35,050 nt of DNA from Alphaproteobacteria bacterium (GTDB lineage Bacteria > Pseudomonadota > Alphaproteobacteria > UBA9219), in NCBI GenBank assembly GCA_009779135.1, contig WREW01000012.1:1-35050 (forward strand), in the 5' to 3' direction. The translations under genes and the position numbers were made by a program. Under the pieces are notes generated by a model that worked only from the letters and a program-made list of their open reading frames with translations, ran no database searches and was not told where the DNA came from. Shown here piece by piece: positions 1 to 6,845 of the stretch. Numbering within the stretch: position 1 is the first letter of the stretch; every line of letters starts with the position of its first letter.

Positions 1-854
1 AGCATGGTTTCTCCGTCAACCATGGTCGCGGGCAAAAGAAAGTTCAGATACTCGAAGTTATAAACGCCTGCGGCACTTATGCCGGCGTTGTTCACGTTCA
101 GCGTGTTTCCGGTCCAAATATCGTATGATCCTACGCCACTTGAAAGACCGCCATAGAGGGTAGCGGCACTCAAGTTCGATACACCACCGATGGTGATGGT
201 GTTGTTCGTAGCGAGGCCGACAGCGGAGGGGGTCGATCCGGTGACAGTATACCCGCCCATAATATTGCCGGCCACTGTGCTGTTCATGATGTTCACATGA
301 TTATGTGTGACAATAGCAAGAGAGGACGAAGACGCATTACCCCCCTGAGCAGGACTGTTTACCGTGCTGTCTATGATATTCACCGTGTTATGAGTAGCAG
401 CAGCAGAGCTCCCCCCCCAAGCCTGCCCGCCGACTACGACGGATATTGTCGAGCTGCCGTTGATGATATTTACTGAGTTACCCGTTGCTGTGTTGGCGGA
501 AGTTATATCGTTGACGTAGGTATATGCTCCGTAAAAGAAGGCCATGGCGGATGAAGTGCTGCCGGAGAAGTTCACCGTGTTACCTGTTGCCGTGAGGCCT
601 GCGCCCGCGCCATACGCGCCGTAAACATTTGTTGCGGTGCCACTCATGGTGCCGTCAATGAAGTTAAGCGTATTGTTGCTCAAATTGTTGTTGTTATACG
701 GCGCTGCGCCGGTGGAGGGATTCCCGTTGCCGTAAATTACGTAGCTGGTCGCAACGCCTTCAAGCGTAACGACCTGTTCCGCCATGGCTGCGGATGACAG
801 CAGCGTTAGTGCCGATGTCGCCAAAATGGCCTGTATGGGCGCAATTTTTTTCAT
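1..854 (-). CDS. Secreted repeat-rich adhesin/autotransporter-like protein, N-terminal part (runs off the window)
   Basis: An open frame starts at ATG 854 and reads without a stop to the window edge (284 codons). An AGGA ribosome-binding site lies about 8 nt upstream of the start. The first residues form a clear signal peptide (MKKIAPIQAILATSALTLL..., likely cleaved after SSAAMA). The rest is rich in Gly, Ser, Thr, Ala and Asn. A short strand-like motif recurs about every 20-35 residues: NNTLNF, GNTVNF, GNSVNI, HNTVNI, HNHVNI, NNTITI, GNTLNV. Such repeats are typical of beta-helical passenger domains of autotransporters and other surface adhesins. The C-terminal part that would show a translocator domain lies outside the window, so the secretion class is inferred. 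The gene is divergent from rsmB. Confidence 0.72.
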   Translation of the reverse strand, partial: MKKIAPIQAILATSALTLLSSAAMAEQVVTLEGVATSYVIYGNGNPSTGAAPYNNNNLSNNTLNFIDGTMSGTATNVYGAYGAGAGLTATGNTVNFSGSTSSAMAFFYGAYTYVNDITSANTATGNSVNIINGSSTISVVVGGQAWGGSSAAATHNTVNIIDSTVNSPAQGGNASSSSLAIVTHNHVNIMNSTVAGNIMGGYTVTGSTPSAVGLATNNTITIGGVSNLSAATLYGGLSSGVGSYDIWTGNTLNVNNAGISAAGVYNFEYLNFLLPATMVDGETM

Positions 855-966
855 ATAGGATCCTTTTTGCGTGTAAATCTGCTGTTTGACAGTAGCAATT
901 TTTTATAAATAATTTATAACGGACAATAACACCTTTGTATGATTGCAGCTTGAGAAACCAGAGAAA

Positions 967-2271
967 ATGAAAAAAGAATCCCTCAAAGCGCGGCTTGCGG
1001 CTTTTGATATTTTGCAAAATGTCTTGCGTAAGAAACAGGCTTTGGATGAAAGCTTTGACCGACACCCTTTGATCGCCGCGCTTGAAAAGCGTGATCGCGG
1101 TTTTGTGCATGTGCTGGTGGCGACAAGCTTGCGCCATCTTGGTCAGATTGATGGGGCCATAAAATCCTGTCTTGATCGCAAGGATGATTTAAAGGCGCCT
1201 GTGATGGATTTGTTGCGTTTAGGCGCCGCTCAGCTTTTGTTTTTGGAAACGGCCAGCCATGCCGCGGTGGATACGTCTGTGCAGATCGCCGCAAGTCAGC
1301 CGCAGCTTTTGCCTTATAAAGGTCTTATCAATGCCGTTTTGCGGCGGCTTTCGCGGCAGGGCGCGGCGTTTGTTCAAAAGCAGGATGGGCCGCGCCTTAA
1401 TACGCCTGTGTGGCTTTGGGAGAGTTGGGTTGCAGCTTACGGGGCCAAGGCCGCGCGTTTGATTGCGCAGGCGCATGCGGCGCAAGCACCGCTTGATCTT
1501 AGTTTTAAGGGTGATCCGGCGGTGGGGGCTAAGCGCGTGGGCGGAATGCTTTTGCCTTCGGGGACGGTCAGGCTTGAACAACAAGTTGCGCTTGAAACAT
1601 TGGAAGGGTTTGCGGCGGGCGATTTTTGGGTTCAGGACGCGGCGGCGGCCATGATCGCAAGACTTCTTGGTGATGTGCGCGGAAAAGATGTTTTGGATTT
1701 ATGCGCTGCGCCCGGGGGGAAAACTTTGCAGCTTGCGGCGATGGGGGCGCAGGTGACGGCGCTTGATCGCGCGGACAAAAGACTTGCACGTTTGCGCGAT
1801 AATCTTGCGCGGACGAAATTGCAAGCCACCCTTATTTGCGCGGACGCGCAACAGTATAAACCGGCGCAAAAGGCGGACTTTATCTTGCTTGATGCGCCTT
1901 GCACGGCTACGGGGACGATAAGGCGTCATCCTGATATTCCTTATTTGAAAACGAAAGATGATGTGCTGCGCTTGTCAAACCTGCAGCGCGAGCTTTTGGA
2001 TTATGCGGCCACGCATCTTTTAAGTGACAAAGGCGTTTTGGTCTATGCGGTGTGTTCGCTGCAAAAGCAGGAGGCCGAGGATCAGATTGAAGCGTTTTTA
2101 GCGCGGTATCAGGATTTTGAGCGTGTGCCTACAGCCGCGCAGGATTTGGGATTTGCGGAAAGCGGTGAGCTTATTTCCAAACAGGGCGATTTACGCTGTT
2201 TGCCCTGTTTTTGGGGTAAGCAGGGCGGGATGGATGGTTTTTATGCCGCGCGGTTGAGGCGCAGAGGGTAG
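967..2271 (+). CDS. rsmB: 16S rRNA (cytosine-C5) methyltransferase RsmB
   Basis: Product of 434 residues. RsmB methylates C967 of 16S rRNA (E. coli numbering) using S-adenosylmethionine. An N-terminal NusB-like RNA-binding domain (about residues 5-135) is followed by a Rossmann methyltransferase domain. The SAM-binding motif DLCAAPGGKT is at 244-253. The two cysteines typical of RNA m5C enzymes are visible: Cys312 in DAPCTATG and Cys363 in YAVCSLQ. I chose ATG 967. A TTG eight codons upstream (943) is in frame but has no better ribosome-binding site, and family members usually start close to the ARLAAFDIL segment. The stop is one base from the stop of the convergent cold-shock gene, so no terminator fits between them. 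Confidence 0.93.
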   Translation: MKKESLKARLAAFDILQNVLRKKQALDESFDRHPLIAALEKRDRGFVHVLVATSLRHLGQIDGAIKSCLDRKDDLKAPVMDLLRLGAAQLLFLETASHAAVDTSVQIAASQPQLLPYKGLINAVLRRLSRQGAAFVQKQDGPRLNTPVWLWESWVAAYGAKAARLIAQAHAAQAPLDLSFKGDPAVGAKRVGGMLLPSGTVRLEQQVALETLEGFAAGDFWVQDAAAAMIARLLGDVRGKDVLDLCAAPGGKTLQLAAMGAQVTALDRADKRLARLRDNLARTKLQATLICADAQQYKPAQKADFILLDAPCTATGTIRRHPDIPYLKTKDDVLRLSNLQRELLDYAATHLLSDKGVLVYAVCSLQKQEAEDQIEAFLARYQDFERVPTAAQDLGFAESGELISKQGDLRCLPCFWGKQGGMDGFYAARLRRRG

Positions 2272-2272
2272 C

Positions 2273-2812
2273 CTACTCCACCAGCTCCAGCGATATTGCT
2301 TCACGTCCTTTTGATGCCGTGTGGATTTGCATCTTGACCTTTTGCATGGGCTCGAGCGTGGCAAGGCCTAAGCGTGTGAGCAGGCTTTTGTGGATGAAGA
2401 TGTCTTTGCCGCCATCATCGGGCGCGACAAAGCCGAAGCCTTTTTCGGGCTTGAACCATTTGACGGATCCCGTCATGGTTTCTGTCGGGCCTGTCGGGAC
2501 GGGCGCTTGCGTGGCGTCAATATCCGCCTGACCGAGTACAGAAATAATCTGCAGGATCTGGCGGCCCTTGGGGCCTTGGCCGATTTGGACAAGCAGTTTT
2601 GTGCCTTCGGCCACCTGTTGCAGGCCCGCGCGGGTCAGGACAGAAACATGCATGAAGGCATCAGGCGAATTGTCTGTCGGCGCCACAAAACCAAAACCTT
2701 TAGAAAGATTAAACCATTTTACAACGGCTTCAATCTGCTCACCCTCTGCTACGGGTGGATTATCAAAAGACGACAAGGCACTTTCCCCATAATTTCTGTC
2801 AAGACCAAACAC
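2273..2812 (-). CDS. Double cold-shock-domain protein (CspA family)
   Basis: Product of up to 179 residues with two complete cold-shock domains, an arrangement common in alphaproteobacteria. Each domain carries both nucleic-acid-binding motifs. Domain 1 has VKWFNLSKGFGFV and DAFMHVS; domain 2 has VKWFKPEKGFGFV and DIFIHKS. A linker of about 30 residues rich in Pro, Thr and Ala separates them. The protein should bind single-stranded RNA or DNA, acting as an RNA chaperone or antiterminator. The start is uncertain. The longest form uses GTG 2812 without a clear ribosome-binding site; TTG 2776 is preceded by GGGGAAAG and is a reasonable alternative. Nothing conserved is lost with the shorter form. 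Palindromes at 2825-2854 lie just upstream. Confidence 0.9.
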   Translation of the reverse strand: MFGLDRNYGESALSSFDNPPVAEGEQIEAVVKWFNLSKGFGFVAPTDNSPDAFMHVSVLTRAGLQQVAEGTKLLVQIGQGPKGRQILQIISVLGQADIDATQAPVPTGPTETMTGSVKWFKPEKGFGFVAPDDGGKDIFIHKSLLTRLGLATLEPMQKVKMQIHTASKGREAISLELVE

Positions 2813-2824
2813 ATCTCAATTCTT

Positions 2825-2854
2825 AACGAAGTTTTTTCGTTTTCACAATGAAAA
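2825..2854. promoter_or_regulatory. Two adjoining short inverted repeats between divergent genes
   Basis: AACGAA (2825-2830) pairs with TTCGTT (2836-2841). Immediately next to it, TTTTCA (2840-2845) pairs with TGAAAA (2849-2854) around CAA. The pair lies between the cold-shock gene (minus) and the secreted protein gene (plus). As RNA, the first repeat would form a small hairpin just before the cold-shock start. As DNA, either could be a protein-binding site. The role is inferred; only the symmetry is seen. Confidence 0.3.
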
Positions 2855-2902
2855 TATGAGGCTCTTTAGTTTTTGTTAGGCTTCCTTATTTACCATAGAA
2901 AT

Positions 2903-3430
2903 ATGCGCAGATTACAGACAGCCTTTCTGCTTTTCAGCCTGCTTTTCAGCTTTGGCCATGTGGCCTGCGCGGAAGAATCCTCGCCTGTGGGGCTTCAAGC
3001 CTCTAAAAAACAAGAATCTTTTGGAAAAGTTCTTGATCCTTCCGTGCCGGAAGTGATCGAAGGCGCGCCTTTGGGCGTAAGGTTTCCTTCGCTCCCCAAC
3101 CCTGCCATGCAGGCCGTTCCCGGGGATTCGGTTTCTCATAAACGCGCCAGCCCGCCTGCGCCCGCCAGAGTTCGCCAGCCGCCCAAAACGCATATTCATG
3201 ACAAAGACGAAGAGTGCCACACCCCTGATGAACATACGGCCTTAGAGGCCTATCGCCGCGCGGAGCTGGATGAAATGGAGAGTGACCGCCTCACGCTTCA
3301 AGCCATGCAGGAGGCTTTGGAAGAGCTTAGTTTGACCAACCGGCTGGACTTTATGCTCAATCCGGCAGCCGGAAAATTGAAGGTCATGCCGACGGATCAG
3401 GAAGAAAATAACGAAAAAACAACACCTTAG
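2903..3430 (+). CDS. Hypothetical secreted protein with signal peptide
   Basis: Product of 175 residues that I do not recognise. The N-terminus is a standard signal peptide: MRR, then a hydrophobic core LQTAFLLFSLLFSF, and a likely signal peptidase I site after ACA (about residue 24). A lipobox is unlikely because the residue at -3 of the Cys is His. The mature part is hydrophilic. It has a Pro/Arg/Lys-rich stretch in the middle (SPPAPARVRQPPKTHIHDKD) and then a predicted helical, Glu-rich segment (about residues 105-150, EAYRRAELDEMESDRLTLQ). ATG 2903 is chosen over an in-frame TTG at 2873, because it puts the basic residues directly at the N-terminus of the signal peptide. Probably periplasmic. 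Confidence 0.7.
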   Translation: MRRLQTAFLLFSLLFSFGHVACAEESSPVGLQASKKQESFGKVLDPSVPEVIEGAPLGVRFPSLPNPAMQAVPGDSVSHKRASPPAPARVRQPPKTHIHDKDEECHTPDEHTALEAYRRAELDEMESDRLTLQAMQEALEELSLTNRLDFMLNPAAGKLKVMPTDQEENNEKTTP

Positions 3431-3511
3431 ATCCCTTGCGCGGGTTATTTAGGGGATGTTAACGTGATTCATGCTAAGCTTATCTTTGTAAAAGTATGAG
3501 TGGAGTTTACC

Positions 3512-4150
3512 ATGGCTATGATCTCCGGTGCCGGCAGTAGCACTACGACGTTGGCTGATGTTCTGGCGAACACCAGCGGCGTGCAGCTTTTTACGCGCGA
3601 GTCGCGTAACCGCGTGGATGTGACGGCTTGGACAGCAGACCATATCGGCTATCTTGATAAAAACAAGAGCATGCTTCAGGTGATCGGCACGATCACGCAG
3701 GATGCGCCTGTGGCCATGCATGCTTTTATGTTCCGGCGCGGTGAGGAGCTGCAGCTCTTTTCCAACAGCAATCCGGGAACCCGCATTCAGATCATGGACA
3801 GCAACGGGCGCAAGGTCTTTGCCGACAGCCACAGCGATGATCCGGTCTTGCTTGAAAACTATGCCAAGCTTATGGCGGGCAAGCTTGATATTCCGAACGG
3901 CAATTATATTCTTAAAGTCTCGCGCGACATGAATACGGTCAGCAAGTTTGCCACTTTGAACTATGATATCAGGCTCAGCTCGGGGGATTCTTACACGCAG
4001 CGTTATCAAACCAAAGCCGGTGCCATGACCATTTTACAGCATTTGCAGGAGCAGGGCACGCTTGGCTATAACGCCGCCTCTATCACAGCCGCCGTGATGC
4101 TTTCCAACTCGGAAGGTGAGGGGCTGAATATTTTCGACTTCTTCGTCTAG
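3512..4150 (+). CDS. Hypothetical protein, beta-rich, possible PPC-like fold
   Basis: Product of 212 residues that I do not recognise. A good ribosome-binding site (GGAG, 7 nt upstream) selects ATG 3512. There is no signal peptide or membrane segment. The N-terminus is Ser/Thr-rich. The middle (about 55-150) reads like alternating strands: RRGEELQLFSNSN, then RIQIMDSNGRKVFAD, then LDIPNGNYILKVSRD. This pattern faintly resembles pre-peptidase C-terminal (PPC) beta-sandwiches; the resemblance is inference only. The end GLNIFDFFV is hydrophobic, as in some proteins exported by non-classical routes. Its TAG stop overlaps the TAG stop of pyrE on the other strand in the palindrome CTAG (4147-4150). 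Confidence 0.72.
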   Translation: MAMISGAGSSTTTLADVLANTSGVQLFTRESRNRVDVTAWTADHIGYLDKNKSMLQVIGTITQDAPVAMHAFMFRRGEELQLFSNSNPGTRIQIMDSNGRKVFADSHSDDPVLLENYAKLMAGKLDIPNGNYILKVSRDMNTVSKFATLNYDIRLSSGDSYTQRYQTKAGAMTILQHLQEQGTLGYNAASITAAVMLSNSEGEGLNIFDFFV

Positions 4151-4809
4151 GCCACATCCCCATTTTTCTTGTTCCACCAACCGTGTGGGTCATCAAGCCA
4201 TTCCATAACGGCTTGCTGTTCTTCGATGTCAAAACGGCCCATTTCAAGACCTTGCTGCATGATGATGGGGAAGGTTGTGAGCGTGTGGGCGGTGATATTT
4301 TCTTTTTCAAAGGCTTGTCCGGCCTCTTTAAAGCTGTAGGTGACGATGGCGAGGATGGTGTCCACAAGGCCGCCTTCCTGACGCAGGGCCTCTACGCCTG
4401 AAAGGGAAGAGGAACCGGTGGTGATGAGGTCTTCGATTAAAAGGATCTTTTTGCCTTCCACCGTGCCGCCTTCGACACGTTTTTCCTTGCCGTATCCTTT
4501 GGCTTCCTTGCGGACGAAAAGGGATGGGCGCTGCATAAGATAGCCCAGAGCCGAGGCATGCGGCACGCCGCCCACCGCCACGCCCGCCAGCACGTCAAAG
4601 GCGATTTTTTCTTCTTCAATCAGGGTTTGAAAGCCCTCAATCACCGTTTTCCAAGCTTTGGGGTGGTAGGGGAGTGTGCGGTTATCCACATAAACGGGCG
4701 ATATGATGCCGGATTTAAAGGTAATGGGATTTTTCGCCTTGACGCCGACAGCGCCGATTTCAACAAGCGTGCGCGCCACCTGAGCGGCAACAATCAAGGA
4801 AGAAGCCAT
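4147..4809 (-). CDS. pyrE: Orotate phosphoribosyltransferase
   Basis: Product of 220 residues. It catalyses orotate plus PRPP to orotidine 5'-phosphate in UMP synthesis. The PRPP-binding motif ILLIEDLITTGSS is at about 122-134. The N-terminal segment FKSGIISPVYVDNR (31-44) matches the orotate/PRPP loop, and RKEAKGYGKEK (100-110) the flexible catalytic loop. ATG 4809 is preceded by AAGGA at a spacing of about 9 nt. The gene stands alone and is divergent from the LD-carboxypeptidase gene. Confidence 0.95.
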   Translation of the reverse strand: MASSLIVAAQVARTLVEIGAVGVKAKNPITFKSGIISPVYVDNRTLPYHPKAWKTVIEGFQTLIEEEKIAFDVLAGVAVGGVPHASALGYLMQRPSLFVRKEAKGYGKEKRVEGGTVEGKKILLIEDLITTGSSSLSGVEALRQEGGLVDTILAIVTYSFKEAGQAFEKENITAHTLTTFPIIMQQGLEMGRFDIEEQQAVMEWLDDPHGWWNKKNGDVA

Positions 4810-4899
4810 GGTTAATATCCTTTTTTGTGAGATAGAAACAATAGGGTATTATCTTTTGGTCTGCAAGTTCGTATAAAAGGCAGCAAGGAGAAAAAAAGG

Positions 4900-5832
4900 A
4901 TGTTTCCTTTGGGACTACCCAAAAACGGATGTGTAGGGCTTGTGGCCCCTGCGCGCGCTTGTGGTCATGAGATGTTGGATCAGGCGCTTGCTGCGCTTGA
5001 AGCGCGCGGTTATCGCGCGCTTGTTCATCCGGCTTTTCATTTAAGGCACGGCGTTTTGGCGGGGGATGACAGGCAGCGCGCGGATGCGCTGATGTCTTAT
5101 TTCCTGGATCCTCAGATTGATGCTGTTTTATGCACGCGCGGCGGGGCGGGAGCTTTGATGCTTTTGGATCTGCTTGATTATGAGGCTTTGCGTTTGCATC
5201 CCAAGCCGTTTGTCGGCTCTTCCGATGTTACGGCGCTTTTAATCGCGCTTTACCAGAAAGCCGGTTTTGTGACTTTTCACGGCCCTTTGGCCACGCAGTT
5301 TGCGGCGACAGACGAAAGCAGGCGCGCGCAGGATGTTCTTTTTTCCCTTATCAGGCGGGAAGATCCGGTGCGCAGTTTTTCGCTTGCGCCGGCTTATGCC
5401 GAAAGGCCCGGAGACGCGCGCGGAGTTTTGATCGGGGGCAATCTTAGCCTGCTGGCCAGCCTGATCGGCACGGCTTACGATTTTTCAACGCAAGATACGA
5501 TTTTGTTTTTTGAGGATGTGGATGAGCCGCTTTACAAGATCGAGCGCATGCTGACCCATTTGCGTCTTGCAGGAAAGTTCAAAGGCGTGCGCGCGGTTCT
5601 GGTGGGGCAGATGGTGGGCATTCTTGATGAAAAGCCCGCGCATGAGCGGCTGGGCCATGATGTCTATGGGCAGGATTTTCGCTCGCTTGTGCTTAAACAT
5701 GTGCCGCCTTCGATCCCCTTGGCGTTTGATGTGCCTTGCGGGCATGGGGATTTTTTGACGACGTTTCCCATCGGGGCGGTGGTGGATGTGGCTTTGCGTG
5801 AAAACGCCTGCAGACTTGAGGTTGTTTCATGA
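4900..5832 (+). CDS. ldcA: LD-carboxypeptidase, peptidase family S66 (LdcA/MccF type)
   Basis: Product of 310 residues. S66 enzymes remove the terminal D-Ala from murein tetrapeptides during cell-wall recycling; the MccF branch hydrolyses other amide-linked compounds. The catalytic triad is readable: Ser108 in FVGSSDVTAL, Glu205 in LFFEDVDEP and His282 in PCGHGDF. CTRGGAG (78-84) and the HGP motif (127-129) are also conserved. No signal peptide is present, in keeping with a cytoplasmic recycling enzyme. A strong AAGGAG precedes ATG 4900. The stop overlaps the next start by ATGA, so it should be co-translated with the pentapeptide protein and mutL. The choice of LdcA over MccF rests on the housekeeping context and is moderate. 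Confidence 0.85.
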   Translation: MFPLGLPKNGCVGLVAPARACGHEMLDQALAALEARGYRALVHPAFHLRHGVLAGDDRQRADALMSYFLDPQIDAVLCTRGGAGALMLLDLLDYEALRLHPKPFVGSSDVTALLIALYQKAGFVTFHGPLATQFAATDESRRAQDVLFSLIRREDPVRSFSLAPAYAERPGDARGVLIGGNLSLLASLIGTAYDFSTQDTILFFEDVDEPLYKIERMLTHLRLAGKFKGVRAVLVGQMVGILDEKPAHERLGHDVYGQDFRSLVLKHVPPSIPLAFDVPCGHGDFLTTFPIGAVVDVALRENACRLEVVS

Positions 5833-6845
5833 CGCTTTTTGTTCTTTCCCAAGCGGCTTTGGATGATGTTTTGCAAAAACATGCCATGTTTCGCGCAGCG
5901 CGCATGGGCGGGGAGCGCGCGCAGCTTGCCCATTATGATCTGCGCGGCATGGATTTTGCCGGACGCGATCTTTGCCATGCTGATTTCAAGGGCGCTTGTC
6001 TGGATCGTGCTGATTTTTACAAGGCGCGGCTTGATTATGCGTCTTTTTCGGGGGCTTGTTTGCGGCAGGCGCAGATGACCAAAGCCTCTTTGGTGCGCGC
6101 GGATTTGAAAAATGCTGATCTGAGCGGCGCGCTTTTGCGTCAGGCCGATATGACGGATGCCGAGATGCAGAAATGTTTTTTGAATGAAGCTAATCTTCAA
6201 GGGGCCAAGCTGGTGCGCGGGCAGTTGCGGGATGCTTGTTTGCGCGGAATCTATGGCGCGGATTGTCTTTTCAGCCTTTGCGATGTAGGCGGGTGCGATT
6301 TTTCCGATAGTCTTATGGATTGCGCCGTCATCAATATGACAGCGATTGACAGGCCCTTGACCACACAAAAAATATTTGTGCTTTCGCGCGATGCTTTGCA
6401 GCAGCATGAAATATGGCTCAAAAGCACAGGCGCCAAGGGCAGACGCTTTGTTCTGGATCAAGTTTTCGGCGAAGGGCTTGCGCTGGCCAAAAGCTATCTT
6501 AGCCTTATGCATGCGCGCGGCGCCCGTCTTGCGGGGGCGGATTTTTCGGACTCGCAGCTTCAGGCTTCGCACTGGCAGGGCAGCGATCTGCGTTTTTCCT
6601 GTTTTGCGCGCGCTGATCTGCGCGGCAGTGATTTTACGGCCGCGCGTTTAAACGGCGCTGATTTTCGCGGGGCCAGACTTTCTTCTTTTGACGGTGTGGG
6701 TAAAAAAAGCGTGTTTGCGCAGGCTTCCTTGCGTTATGCGCGGTTTGAAGGGGCGGATTTGCGGCAGGCGGATTTTACGGGCGCCGACCTTACGGAGGCG
6801 CAGTTTGATGAGGCGCCAACGCAGGAAAAAAGGAAGGCCGGATGA
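5829..6845 (+). CDS. Pentapeptide-repeat protein with two repeat modules
   Basis: Product of 338 residues. Repeats of the A(D/N)LxX/ADFxx type build a right-handed quadrilateral beta-helix. Module 1 spans about 36-165 (DLRGMDFAGRDLCHADF...). Module 2 spans about 232-325 (ARLAGADFSDSQL...). Each is preceded by a similar cap. Residues 4-35 (FVLSQAALDDVLQKHAMF..GER) correspond to 183-210 (FVLSRDALQQHEIWLKSTGAKGRR), which suggests an internal duplication. A segment without repeats (about 166-230) joins them. The start codon overlaps the LD-carboxypeptidase stop and the stop overlaps the mutL start, both as ATGA. Some pentapeptide proteins (Qnr, MfpA) mimic DNA and bind gyrase. Most have no known role, so no function is assigned. 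Confidence 0.88.
   Translation: MTLFVLSQAALDDVLQKHAMFRAARMGGERAQLAHYDLRGMDFAGRDLCHADFKGACLDRADFYKARLDYASFSGACLRQAQMTKASLVRADLKNADLSGALLRQADMTDAEMQKCFLNEANLQGAKLVRGQLRDACLRGIYGADCLFSLCDVGGCDFSDSLMDCAVINMTAIDRPLTTQKIFVLSRDALQQHEIWLKSTGAKGRRFVLDQVFGEGLALAKSYLSLMHARGARLAGADFSDSQLQASHWQGSDLRFSCFARADLRGSDFTAARLNGADFRGARLSSFDGVGKKSVFAQASLRYARFEGADLRQADFTGADLTEAQFDEAPTQEKRKAG

Noticed and set aside
5664-6572. Minus-strand open frame of 302 codons opposite the pentapeptide gene
   Set aside because: The regular repeats on the plus strand create a stop-free antisense frame. The product is low-complexity and the plus-strand genes are coupled by ATGA overlaps.
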